The notes under the pieces: model-generated
What the model was told of the DNA's origin: nothing
The model's database searches: none
What the model saw: only the letters and a program-made list of their open reading frames with translations
Position numbers and translations under genes: made by a program
Shown: piece by piece, positions 7,516 to 15,871 of the stretch
Layout: each line of letters begins with the position of its first letter
Position numbering within the stretch: position 1 is the stretch's first letter
DNA from: Serratia sp. UGAL515B_01
GTDB taxonomy: Bacteria > Pseudomonadota > Gammaproteobacteria > Enterobacterales > Enterobacteriaceae
Length of the DNA stretch: 64,000 nucleotides
NCBI RefSeq assembly: GCF_033095805.1
Contig: NZ_CP109901.1
Location: 2,604,001-2,668,000 of the forward strand
Direction of reading: 5' to 3'

Positions 7516-8088
7516 TTAACGGCTGCGTTTCGCATGACGTTCGAAATTATCGGCCTTAGCTTCTGCAGACTTACGCAGAGTCACATAACAGGCGCCCTCT
7601 CCCCCATCGCGTGGCAAAGCCCGGCAAAATGCTTGTACCTGCTCAAACTGCCCAAGCCATTTAGCAACATAGCTGCGAATGATATTCGGATGGCTCTTAT
7701 CTTCTCGGCCGCGACCATGAACAATTAACAACGACCTTAGGTTCTCTTGCTGTGCTTGCACAATAAAGCGAAATAACATCTGGCGACAGGTCTCTACCCG
7801 TTGCCGCAGTAGATTCAAACTCGCCTGCGGCGGATAGTGCCCATTACGCAATTTGTCTAATACACCTTGTTGAATGCCTTCGCCCTTATATTCCAATGTG
7901 ATATCGCACGGAATGATGTCAAGAAAGTCAGTACTGAGGAAATTATCCAGTTGCAAAACCCGCGCTTCACGGCGCGCACTTTTATCAATAGGGTTCTGTG
8001 GTTTAAGGTACAGCGTTTGTTGCCTATCCGATAATGGGATTACATCGGCCATTGCCTGCTCAAAAAAACCTTTTTCTTCGTTGCTCAT
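7516..8088 (-). CDS. smrA: SmrA, Smr-domain DNA endonuclease
   Basis: The product has 190 residues and resembles E. coli SmrA (YdaL). The C-terminal Smr domain (about residues 85-180) begins LNLLRQRVETCRQMLFRFIVQA and contains LLIVHGRGREDKSHPNIIRSYVAKWL, with the HGRG motif and the downstream helix of the fold. The N-terminal part has the LDNFLSTDFLDIIPCDITLEYKGEGIQ segment seen in SmrA. Smr proteins have nicking or RNase activity, and the cellular role of SmrA is unclear. It is convergent with the doxX remnant and divergent from the next gene. Confidence 0.85.
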   Translation of the reverse strand: MSNEEKGFFEQAMADVIPLSDRQQTLYLKPQNPIDKSARREARVLQLDNFLSTDFLDIIPCDITLEYKGEGIQQGVLDKLRNGHYPPQASLNLLRQRVETCRQMLFRFIVQAQQENLRSLLIVHGRGREDKSHPNIIRSYVAKWLGQFEQVQAFCRALPRDGGEGACYVTLRKSAEAKADNFERHAKRSR

Positions 8089-8285
8089 TTCGCGCCACTC
8101 TCAGGAGATTATGCCGGCCTAAAACTTACTAGGGATTTTCTGTTGCAGGGGGTTGGGTTGATTGTAAGACGCAGTGGCAAGGTTGCAAGTCGTGATTCTC
8201 AGCAGAGTTTACGGCAACGGGTGAGCTTATGAGCAGTTTTCGTTATACTGCAGAATATTATTGAGTGCCGCAGAGGATCGAACCC

Positions 8286-8624
8286 ATGACTATGCGTGAG
8301 CTGGAAATCCAGTTTCAGAATGCAATGAATGAGTTACAAGCCAGTTTTGAAAAGCAGCACCGTGAATGGCAGCGAGGCTATCAGCTTCTGCAACAGCAGT
8401 TAGCGGAAGCCAGGCAGCGTGAAATGTCGCTGCGCGTGCAGAATGAACAATTAGCACATAAACTGGATACCGCCAGTTCGTTGCCAGAACAACATGCTCT
8501 GATTAAGCAAATCAGGATGCTGGGCGCACATCTGGATGCGCTGGCAAAGGATGCTGCCACTTTCAATCACTACGTCAGTAATCAACAGCGTGCCACAGGC
8601 AATTTTAGCGGCGAGCAACGCTGA
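8286..8624 (+). CDS. Small coiled-coil protein, MbeD/MobD-like
   Basis: A protein of 112 residues starts at the ATG at 8286, preceded by AGAGGA; the GTG at 8265 is less well placed. Nearly the whole chain is helical with heptads: MRELEIQFQNAMNELQASFEKQHREWQRGYQLLQQQLAEAR. It is rich in Gln and Glu, without membrane segments or signal peptide. The pattern recalls the small MbeD/MobD mobilisation proteins of ColE1-like plasmids, but that match is weak. No relaxase or plasmid gene is near, so a chromosomal role is as likely. Confidence 0.6.
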   Translation: MTMRELEIQFQNAMNELQASFEKQHREWQRGYQLLQQQLAEARQREMSLRVQNEQLAHKLDTASSLPEQHALIKQIRMLGAHLDALAKDAATFNHYVSNQQRATGNFSGEQR

Positions 8625-8687
8625 TGATTTCAAGGCTACAGCGTTTCTGCCAGGCACTAGCTAACTAAGACGGTAAAGACATCATAA

Positions 8688-9131
8688 ATGACATGGATCA
8701 TCATCGCCGCTCTAATCGTGGTGTTTATTATTGGTTATCGCATTCTGACCTCCGATACACGGAAAGCGATAGACTCGCTGGCACATTTTTTGAAAGTAAA
8801 GCCGATGTTGGTCGAATCAATGTTGCAGGAAATGGGTAGCCGCCACAGCCAAACGTTTACACGTATGCTGAACAATGGTTATACCGATGAGATGCACCAG
8901 GCAGCATATTTGCTGTTTATCTATTTGACCTTTATCAAACAGGCAGATGATAGACAGATCGGTTTATGGCGTGAAACATTGCTGCGCGCTGGGTTATCGC
9001 CGGAACTGCATGCCGAGCATACCGAAGCGGCACTGTTCTATTTTGCGGATTTCGAGCTGGATGCGTTTGAATTGGCACAGTTTCGCCGCGCCTATAACGA
9101 ACGCTACAACCAGGAAGCGATTGCCAACTGA
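8688..9131 (+). CDS. YicN-like DUF1198 protein
   Basis: A 147-residue protein has one N-terminal membrane helix (residues 3-20, IIIAALIVVFIIGYRIL) followed by a soluble helical domain with DTRKAIDSL, VESMLQEMG and NGYTDEMHQAAYLLFIYLTFIKQ. The pattern of anchor, ARKAI-type basic motif and VESMxxxMG agrees with E. coli YicN (DUF1198). No function is known. It follows the coiled-coil gene by 63 bases on the same strand and may be cotranscribed. Confidence 0.7.
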   Translation: MTWIIIAALIVVFIIGYRILTSDTRKAIDSLAHFLKVKPMLVESMLQEMGSRHSQTFTRMLNNGYTDEMHQAAYLLFIYLTFIKQADDRQIGLWRETLLRAGLSPELHAEHTEAALFYFADFELDAFELAQFRRAYNERYNQEAIAN

Positions 9132-9285
9132 TGATTACGCGCCACTTTTTGATGTGGCATTCATGTTGTAATACTATCATGAGGTCAAGGCCGTGTGGGG
9201 ATTAATTCTGGTTAACAATTCTATTTGACTCTATCTTCACTAAACCCACTTCCGGGTTGAGTAGATTGGCTACTATGGTAGCCCC

Positions 9286-9319
9286 CCCAAAAAAAAAGAC
9301 ACCCGGATTTCCGGGTGTC
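9286..9319 (-). terminator. Terminator of asr
   Basis: On the minus strand GACACCCGG and CCGGGTGTC pair around a short loop and are followed by a long T run (A run at 9287-9297 on the plus strand). Confidence 0.85.
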
Positions 9320-9369
9320 AGAGTATGTACCAATAATGCGGAACTCTTTTATCACTCCGCTACATTCAC

Positions 9370-9714
9370 TTATTTAGCAGCTGGAGCAGCGTCTTTTTTG
9401 CTTGATTTGTGGTGTTTTTTAGCGGCCTGGGCTTTCTGCTCTGGGGCTTTCTCGTCGTGCTTTTTAGCTTTAGCGGCCTGAGCTTTCTGCTCTGGGGCTT
9501 TCTTGTCGTGCTTTTTCTCTTTAGCAGCCTGAGCTTTTTGCTCCGGGGCTTTTTTGGTTGCTTTCTTATGATGGGTCGCTTTAGCTGGAGCAGCAGTCAT
9601 TGTTGTTGCAGTGGTCGCAGCCGGTGCAGCAGTTTTCACTGCAGTATCAGCAGCGAAAGCAACAGAAGACAGACCCATAGTGGCAACAACGATCAGCGCT
9701 AATACTTTTTTCAT
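9370..9714 (-). CDS. asr: Acid shock protein Asr
   Basis: The ATG at 9714 gives a 114-residue precursor with the signal peptide [21 protein letters not shown] and likely cleavage after AFA. An Ala/Thr-rich spacer follows, then three near-perfect copies of [12 protein letters not shown] and a Lys/His-rich end. Asr is a basic periplasmic protein strongly induced at low pH and thought to protect other periplasmic proteins. GAGGAT precedes the start. The longer frame to 9783 is not supported by a ribosome site. An RstA-like box lies about 100 bases upstream and a strong terminator follows, so it is monocistronic. Confidence 0.92.
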   Translation of the reverse strand: MKKVLALIVVATMGLSSVAFAADTAVKTAAPAATTATTMTAAPAKATHHKKATKKAPEQKAQAAKEKKHDKKAPEQKAQAAKAKKHDEKAPEQKAQAAKKHHKSSKKDAAPAAK

Positions 9715-10078
9715 TTTTAAATCCTCAGAGAGTGTTTTCGGTAAGCCCCGATTGGGCCGTTGAAAAAATAATAAAGGAATCAATCGCAGGCTTCCGTGAG
9801 TGATTGGTTTCGCTGAGTAACCAAATGTACATAACTTGTGATCGCGGTCGATATCGAGAGGTCATACACCTAGATACCTTTTATCGTGGCGTAAGATGTC
9901 TTGCTCGATTTGGACCCTAGGCTGTGTCCTTTAACTATCCATGGCCGCATTCAATCACAGTAAATAGCAACAAACACCACTGCTGATGCCGCTACCGTTC
10001 GACCATAACCCATATTATTTTCAAGGGTTATTATGATAGGGTTAGCCTCTGTGAAAACTTTGAGATCAATAGCAGACC
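9715..10078. other. Divergent intergenic region asr / sensor kinase
   Basis: This region holds the asr promoter with its RstA-like box and, to the right, the leader of the sensor kinase gene. No gene is seen. Confidence 0.6.
9816..9829 (-). promoter_or_regulatory. Candidate RstA box upstream of asr
   Basis: The minus strand reads TACATTTGGTTACT, 13 of 14 positions of the RstA consensus TACATNTNGTTACA as I recall it. It lies 102-115 bases before the asr start and in the asr direction. E. coli asr is activated by the acid-responsive RstB/RstA system. Confidence 0.65.
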
Positions 10079-11671
10079 ATGCAGATCAAGCTCTCGTTTC
10101 AAATCAAACTATTTCTATATCTGGTGGCCTTTTCCTGTGTGTTATTATCGCTGATTGGGGGTTACACCTATTACCAATTGGATGCCCAGTTACACCGCGA
10201 TCTGGGGGTTCGAGCTCAAGTGCAAGCCCGTGAGATTGCATTGATCCCAACGCTCGTCAACGCAGTAGAGAATAAAAATACCAGTGAAATTGCTGCATTG
10301 ATGAAAAAAATTCGTGCCAGCAGTGACGCAAGTTATATCGTGATCGGCGATCGCCATACTATCCATCTTTATCATTCCGAACACCCAGAACGACTCGGCA
10401 AACCGATGGTTGGGGGCGATAATGAAGACGTGTTGGCAGGTAAAAGCATTATTTCCATCCGTGAAGGTGGGATCGGTATTTCATTACGCAGCAAAGCACC
10501 GATTCTCGATGCTAATAACCAGGTTATTGGCATTGTTTCTGTTGGTTATCTCAAATCACACATCGATAGTTTAAATTCTCGTATCCTGACACAGATTGTT
10601 GGCTCCATCGTTCTGTTATTGATAGCTTTGTTTATTTTTTCCTGGCTGCTATCGAAAAATCTAAAGCGTCAGATGTTCTCATTGGAACCTAAAGAAATTG
10701 CTCTGTTAGTACGTCAACAAAAAGCTCTGCTAGAAGCTATTTATGAAGGGGTAATCGCGGTAGACCCACAATTACGCATTACCACCATCAATCATGCTGC
10801 CCGTGAGCGCCTGGATCTACACCAACCAGCCAATAACTTGTTAGGACAACCTATCAACCAAGTGATCCGAGCCCAACCTGACTTCTTTGCGGCTTCACAG
10901 CGGGATCACGATATTCACGATGAAGTATGCCGTTTCAACCATATCCGAGTGATTGCCAGCCGAGTCCGTATTATGCAGGATGATGAACCACAAGGCTGGG
11001 TAATCAGCTTCCGTGACAAAAACGACATTAACACGCTCAGTAGCCAACTAAGCCAGGTGAAACGTTATGCTGATAGCCTGCGTATCATGCGCCATGAACA
11101 GTTAAACTGGACCGCCACCCTCGCAGGTTTATTGCATATGCAGCGCTATGATGAAGCTATCCGTTACGTGGAAGCCCAGTCTGAAGGTGCTCAGGAGATC
11201 CTCGATTTTATTTCGCAACGTTTCAGTTATGCCGCACTGTGCGGTCTGCTGTTGGGTAAATATGCTAGCGCACGTGAAAAAGGTATCATCTTACGCTTCG
11301 ATCCTGCCTGCCAATTGCGTCAAATCCCGCCAACTTTGAATGAAACTGAACTGATGTCGATTATCGGCAACCTACTGGATAACGCTGTCGATGCGACATT
11401 GTGCTGCGCTGCACCGCATGGCGTGGTGGAGTTCTATATCAATGATAGTGGAAAAGAACTGGTCATCGAGGTTGCCGATCACGGTACCGGTATTGCGCCA
11501 CAGATCCGTGACACGTTGTTTAAACAGGGCATAACAACCAAAGAAAAAGGCGACCACGGTATTGGTCTGCACTTAGTGGCAAACTACGTAGCCCAAGCAG
11601 GCGGCAACATTGAAGTGTCGGATAACGACCCACGAGGTGCTATTTTTTCACTGTTTATACCAAAAGCTTAA
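10079..11671 (+). CDS. CitA/DcuS-family sensor histidine kinase
   Basis: This membrane sensor has 530 residues. TM1 is at about 10-30 and TM2 at about 172-191, enclosing a periplasmic PAS-like domain of about 140 residues that ends GIVSVGY, as in citrate and C4-dicarboxylate sensors. A cytoplasmic PAS domain (about 212-315) follows, then the phosphoacceptor His339 in the RHEQLNW box. The ATPase domain has the N box N431/N435 in NLLDNAVDA, G1 DHGTGI at 467-472 and GDHGIGL at 491-497. Such kinases sense di- or tricarboxylates and phosphorylate a CitB/DcuR-type regulator normally encoded next door. Here no regulator gene follows: a terminator and the convergent ompL come next. The ligand cannot be assigned from the sequence. 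Confidence 0.85.
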   Translation: MQIKLSFQIKLFLYLVAFSCVLLSLIGGYTYYQLDAQLHRDLGVRAQVQAREIALIPTLVNAVENKNTSEIAALMKKIRASSDASYIVIGDRHTIHLYHSEHPERLGKPMVGGDNEDVLAGKSIISIREGGIGISLRSKAPILDANNQVIGIVSVGYLKSHIDSLNSRILTQIVGSIVLLLIALFIFSWLLSKNLKRQMFSLEPKEIALLVRQQKALLEAIYEGVIAVDPQLRITTINHAARERLDLHQPANNLLGQPINQVIRAQPDFFAASQRDHDIHDEVCRFNHIRVIASRVRIMQDDEPQGWVISFRDKNDINTLSSQLSQVKRYADSLRIMRHEQLNWTATLAGLLHMQRYDEAIRYVEAQSEGAQEILDFISQRFSYAALCGLLLGKYASAREKGIILRFDPACQLRQIPPTLNETELMSIIGNLLDNAVDATLCCAAPHGVVEFYINDSGKELVIEVADHGTGIAPQIRDTLFKQGITTKEKGDHGIGLHLVANYVAQAGGNIEVSDNDPRGAIFSLFIPKA

Positions 11672-11716
11672 GTAACCTCTTTCACAACTCTGGTAATTAT
11701 TCCTAGTATTAAGCTG

Positions 11717-11753
11717 AAAACTTTACCCGGCCGATTTATACGGCCGAGTTTTC
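11717..11753. terminator. Bidirectional terminator between kinase and ompL
   Basis: GAAAACT...CGGCCG and CGGCCGAGTTTTC form a hairpin with an A/T-rich base usable from both sides. The flanking genes converge on it. Confidence 0.7.
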
Positions 11754-11763
11754 CTACTGCATA

Positions 11764-12459
11764 TCAGAAGGTATAACGCGCTCCCAAACGAATACGGTAC
11801 TGCTCTTTGTTGTAATCATTCCAACGGTCCAACCACTGCAGTTCTAAATACGGCATCCAATGCGCGTCTACTTTATAACTGAACTTATTAGTGAGTTCCC
11901 AATGGTGGCTTTTGCCGTTTTTGCTTTGAAAATCATTCACACGAATAAAATAATGAGGTTCAAGCGTATAACTCAACTTATCGGTGACGCTAAAATTAAG
12001 ATAGCTGGCAATTTCATGCGTATCATTACGCGCCGGCTGCCCGTTAAAATCGATTGAGTCATAGTTATTACGGTTATAACGATAGCGTATCGTCAAGTTG
12101 AAAGAAGGCAGGAATTTATAGTTGTTGTCCAAGTAGAGTGCACCACCTGAACCATTACTGTTAGAGTTTATCAACCCGCCAGACGAAATTGTCCATTCAT
12201 TAGTAGGGTGAAACAGTGGATACCAACCTTCCAGTTCGTTAAAACTGTGCTTGAACTGATCGAACTTGCCAATATTATAGGCATTAGTCACCATTATCCC
12301 AGCGCCGATATCAAAGTTGTAACCACCACGCAAGGCGATTTCACTTAATTCAGAAACCGTATTGTAGGCTTGACGCGCTTCCAGAAAAGCACTCCCAGCT
12401 TGAGCACTGACTGATGTTGCCAACGCTGAAATCAATAGAATTGAATATAATTTATTCAT
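11764..12459 (-). CDS. ompL: OmpL-like KdgM-family porin
   Basis: A 231-residue outer-membrane protein has the signal peptide MNKLYSILLISALATSVSAQA and alternating amphipathic strands ending in the aromatic RIRLGARYTF. It resembles the KdgM/NanC 12-strand porins, and closest of those I recall E. coli OmpL: GYNFDIGAGIMVTNAYN, LEGWYPLF, YTLEPHYFIRVNDF. In E. coli ompL also sits beside yihO at the edge of the sulfoquinovose operon. It probably lets sulfoquinovose or its glycosides through the outer membrane. It is the last gene of the minus-strand cluster, 296 bases from yihO, and may have its own promoter. Confidence 0.85.
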   Translation of the reverse strand: MNKLYSILLISALATSVSAQAGSAFLEARQAYNTVSELSEIALRGGYNFDIGAGIMVTNAYNIGKFDQFKHSFNELEGWYPLFHPTNEWTISSGGLINSNSNGSGGALYLDNNYKFLPSFNLTIRYRYNRNNYDSIDFNGQPARNDTHEIASYLNFSVTDKLSYTLEPHYFIRVNDFQSKNGKSHHWELTNKFSYKVDAHWMPYLELQWLDRWNDYNKEQYRIRLGARYTF

Positions 12460-12755
12460 TAGTCGTCCCTAATTAAGCATGTATTATTATTTCCTTCATG
12501 ACATTAACCTTGATAAAAAAGCAAGGTCAAGCACTCCATGTTTTTATTTTAAAGTAAGGGCTACGGTATAACCATCAGGTTACAAGGAATTTACAAAGCA
12601 TAACCTCATTATGTATTTAATTATCAAATACACCATAATGAATTTGAATTACAAAAAGACAAACCATCGACCTATACACAATAATAAATATGGAAAGCAC
12701 GACACACTGCGAGGCAGCCAGTATAAAAATTACACTAACAGCTCTAATATTACAA
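12460..12755. other. AT-rich gap between yihO and ompL
   Basis: No convincing gene is seen; a short plus-strand frame at 12611 is very Asn/Lys-rich and looks accidental. A CCTTG-N9-CAAGG inverted repeat at 12508-12526, about 50 bases before the ompL start, may be regulatory. Confidence 0.5.
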
Positions 12756-14192
12756 TTAAGTTTCTTTTATTATTTCCGTATCAATTTTTGGGAGAAATGC
12801 TGAATTCTTACTTGGATTAATTTTCCTCATATTAATGTCCTCTATTATTCTCATAAATAGCTGCTCATTTAACTTATAGAAAGCGCCCATCATAACGGCA
12901 GCAGATATCGCTAATACACAGGGGTAAATAAAAATTAACTGGCGCAGGCCTTCCGACACCGCATCAGACTGCTCAATGTTCGGAATATAACCGATTTTCG
13001 TTAACATAATACCTGGTAATAATCCCGCCAACGCGGCAGAAATTTTGCGAGAAAAGGTGTATCCAGTATAAACAGAACCTTCCGCACGGATACCCGTTTT
13101 CCATTCACCGTAATCGACTGTGTCAGGCACCAATGCCCAGTTAAGGCTATTGACAAAAGCCGTACCAAAAAATGCCATACAGGAAAATGCAACGAAAGAA
13201 ACTGAGCTGTCGCCCCAAGCATAGTTGAACAGATCGCCTAAGCACCAAAGCAGCAAGCCACCGAGGTAAACGTTCTTCTTGCCAAAACGTTTCACCGCTG
13301 CCGGAACCATCAATACACCAATCAGAATGCACCCCATGCTGAAGAAACCCATGTATGCCAGCAAGTGAATATCATGCAATACGTATTGGGTGTAATAAAC
13401 CTGGATCGCCAGCTTGATATTAAACGCCGCCAGCGTACACAGGTTAGCAATGCATAACACCAACAGTGGCGGATTTTGGAAAATGGCGCGGAAAGATTTA
13501 AAAATTCCCGGTTTATGATGTGCGGGCACTACATCAACATAACGTTCTTTAACGTTAGCATGGCACCACCACATACAAAACAGGCCAAAGGTCGAAAATA
13601 CGACTGCGGCAGCCAGATATCCTATTTCTGGCGATGATATGAACAGCATTTGAATCGGTACAAAGCCTACGGTGCAAAGTAGTAGGCCCAACGTTGCCCC
13701 TCCTTGTCGCCATGCAGCCAATTGTGCACGCCCCTGTGGGTTTTTGGTGATTGCTGGCAACATCGCCCCATAGGCACAGTTCATTAAGCTGTAGAACAAC
13801 CCAAACAGCATAAACAGCACGGTTGCCAGTACGGTTTTGATATTCAGGCCGAAGTCGCTATTCAAAAAGTTTGCCACCGCTAGCAATGCTACCGGCAGTG
13901 AGGCGTAAAAGATAAATGGTCTGAATTTACCTTTGGCACCGATATTACGCCGTGAGTCCAGCAATACACCGGTCAGTATATCTGTGAAGGCGGTAAAGAA
14001 TTTTGCAATCAAAAAGATTATCCCGCCGTAGATAGCAGGTAGACCCAGGATATCGGTATAAAATTTCAGCAAATAAAGTGTGCCGATGCACAGCATCAGG
14101 TTAGAGCCGAAATCCCCCATTCCGTAGGCAAATTTTTCACGCAGCGGCAATCGAAGCGTAACGGGGTTTTCGTAGGATGTAGCGTTAGCCAT
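12756..14192 (-). CDS. yihO: YihO-like sulfoquinovose-glycoside symporter (GPH family)
   Basis: A 478-residue, 12-helix transporter of the glycoside-pentoside-hexuronide (MelB-like) family. It opens LRLPLREKFAYGMGDFGSNLMLCIGTLYLLKFYTDILGLP, with the family Asp pair in helix 2. GYIPNIEQSDAVSEGLRQLIF near the end fits YihO rather than YihP. YihO is proposed to import sulfoquinovosyl glycerol with a cation. The neighbouring gene is a paralogue, so two uptake systems serve the cluster, as in E. coli. An ERIC element separates the two. The C-terminus (about residues 460-478) is polar and unrelated between the paralogues. Confidence 0.88.
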   Translation of the reverse strand: MANATSYENPVTLRLPLREKFAYGMGDFGSNLMLCIGTLYLLKFYTDILGLPAIYGGIIFLIAKFFTAFTDILTGVLLDSRRNIGAKGKFRPFIFYASLPVALLAVANFLNSDFGLNIKTVLATVLFMLFGLFYSLMNCAYGAMLPAITKNPQGRAQLAAWRQGGATLGLLLCTVGFVPIQMLFISSPEIGYLAAAVVFSTFGLFCMWWCHANVKERYVDVVPAHHKPGIFKSFRAIFQNPPLLVLCIANLCTLAAFNIKLAIQVYYTQYVLHDIHLLAYMGFFSMGCILIGVLMVPAAVKRFGKKNVYLGGLLLWCLGDLFNYAWGDSSVSFVAFSCMAFFGTAFVNSLNWALVPDTVDYGEWKTGIRAEGSVYTGYTFSRKISAALAGLLPGIMLTKIGYIPNIEQSDAVSEGLRQLIFIYPCVLAISAAVMMGAFYKLNEQLFMRIIEDINMRKINPSKNSAFLPKIDTEIIKET

Positions 14193-14224
14193 TTGACAGG
14201 TCCTTATTATTGTTTTAACACGTT

Positions 14225-14352
14225 TATACCCTTCCTACTTCAAGTTGCTTGGGTGTTGGCTGCCTTCGTTCACCCTAGTCACATAGCTTATCTATGCTCC
14301 TAGGGTTTCACTCAGTTGCCGCCTACAAGCAACTCGAATTATTTTGGGTATA
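14225..14352. repeat. ERIC element
   Basis: A 128-bp imperfect palindrome bounded by TATACCC and GGGTATA carries the outer blocks CTTCAAGTTGC and GCAACTCGAATTATTTTGGG that I know from enterobacterial repetitive intergenic consensus sequences. It lies in the transcript between yihP and yihO, so it may change mRNA folding or stability there. Confidence 0.85.
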
Positions 14353-14401
14353 TCCATTACGTTCATGGCCTGCCATAAACGGGTTATAGGTTATTACCTT
14401 T

Positions 14402-15793
14402 TTACATTACCGGGCTTACGGTACGTTTTCTGTCTTCCAGTTCACCGACAATCTTGAGATAATTTGTCTCTGTCAGTTGATAGAACAACCCCATGGTCAA
14501 CGCGGTCAGCACCGCGAGTCCGCACGGGTAGACGAAAATCAATTGCCGCAAACCTTCCAACGTTCCGGCCGCTTGTTCTACATTCGGGATATAGCCGATA
14601 TAAGCCAGCATTACCCCTGGGAAGAAACCGGCTAATCCTTGAGAAACCTTGCGGAAAAAAGTAAAACCGGTATAAACCGTGCCTTCTGAACGCACGCCGG
14701 TTTTCCATTCACCGTATTCCACGGTATCCGATACCAGCGCCCAGTTAAGGCTATTGACGAACGCCGTGCCAAAGAATGCCAAGCAAGAGAACAACACGAA
14801 GAGCGTTGAGGTACTGCCCCACAGGTAGTTCATGGCGTCGCCAAGAACCCATAATGACAAACCGCCGAGATAGACATTCTTTTTACCAAAACGCTTTACG
14901 ACCGTCGGCACGAGGAGTACCCCCAACAGGATGCAACCCATGCTGAAAAACCCCATGTAGGACAGTAAAGTAATATCGTTGAGTACGTATTGGGTATAGT
15001 AAATCTGGATCGCCAGCTTGATGTTAAACCCGGCAAGCGTGCAAAGATTGGCTACGCAAAGAACGAACAGCGGTTTGTTACCCGTGATCGCTTTAAAAGA
15101 TTGCAGCAAGCCCGGTTTTGGTGCTCCTGGTTTAGGCAACTCAACATAGCGTTCTTTTACCCCGGAATAGCACCACCACATGCACAACATCCCTGCGAAA
15201 GCAAAGATTGCCGCAGCCACCAGATAACCCACCTGCGCACGACCTTCAAACAGCGATAGGATCGGCACAAAACCTACGGTACACAGTAGCAGCCCAACCG
15301 TTGCCCCCCCTTGACGCCAAGCGGCAAGCTGCGCGCGCTCTTGCGGGTTTTTAGTCATCGCAGGAACCATGGCACCGTAGGAACAGTTCATCATGCTGAA
15401 GAACAGGCCAAATGCCATAAAGAGCAACGTAGCGATCACCGTTTTAATGGTGATATCGAACGAGGTGCCGACGAAGTTGGCCACCACCAGCAAGGCCACC
15501 GGCATCGAAGCATAGAGGATAAATGGACGGAACTTGCCTTTCGGGCCAATGTTGCGCCGGGAATCCAGCATCAACCCAGTCCCCATGTCGGTAAACGCGG
15601 TAAAAAAGCGCGAGACAAGAAAGATCACCCCGCCCCACGCAGCCGGGATACCCAGCACATCGGTATAAAATTTAAGCAAATACAAGGTTCCCACGCATAA
15701 CAGCAGGTTGGAACCGACATCTCCCATACCGTAGGCAAATTTCTCGCGCAACGGCAATATCAGTTTGACCGGGTCCTGATTGGTTTCACTCAT
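14402..15793 (-). CDS. yihP: YihP-like sulfosugar symporter (GPH family)
   Basis: A 463-residue, 12-helix GPH transporter starts at MSETNQDPVKLILPLREK, with AAGGAGAAG just upstream; the longer frame to 15838 has no ribosome site. It is clearly paralogous to the downstream gene across its length. EGTVYTGFTFFRKVSQGLAGFFPG and NVEQAAGTLEGLRQ match YihP. The proposed role is sulfoquinovose uptake with a cation. It follows yihQ by 78 bases in the same orientation. Confidence 0.88.
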   Translation of the reverse strand: MSETNQDPVKLILPLREKFAYGMGDVGSNLLLCVGTLYLLKFYTDVLGIPAAWGGVIFLVSRFFTAFTDMGTGLMLDSRRNIGPKGKFRPFILYASMPVALLVVANFVGTSFDITIKTVIATLLFMAFGLFFSMMNCSYGAMVPAMTKNPQERAQLAAWRQGGATVGLLLCTVGFVPILSLFEGRAQVGYLVAAAIFAFAGMLCMWWCYSGVKERYVELPKPGAPKPGLLQSFKAITGNKPLFVLCVANLCTLAGFNIKLAIQIYYTQYVLNDITLLSYMGFFSMGCILLGVLLVPTVVKRFGKKNVYLGGLSLWVLGDAMNYLWGSTSTLFVLFSCLAFFGTAFVNSLNWALVSDTVEYGEWKTGVRSEGTVYTGFTFFRKVSQGLAGFFPGVMLAYIGYIPNVEQAAGTLEGLRQLIFVYPCGLAVLTALTMGLFYQLTETNYLKIVGELEDRKRTVSPVM

Positions 15794-15871
15794 AGTACTT
15801 CTCCTTGGAAAACACCCGTTCCCAGAGATAGCCGCCACGCCGAACAGGCAATAGCGGCTGACAGTGGGTTA

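Noticed and set aside
9388..9560. Tandem repeats that might be a CRISPR-like array
   Set aside because: They are the [12 protein letters not shown] protein repeats of Asr, in frame and without spacers. No CRISPR array or cas gene was seen in the window.
12611..12820. Small plus-strand ORF between ompL and yihO
   Set aside because: Its composition (Asn, Lys, Tyr, His) reflects AT-rich DNA, it overlaps the end of yihO, and it has no family resemblance.
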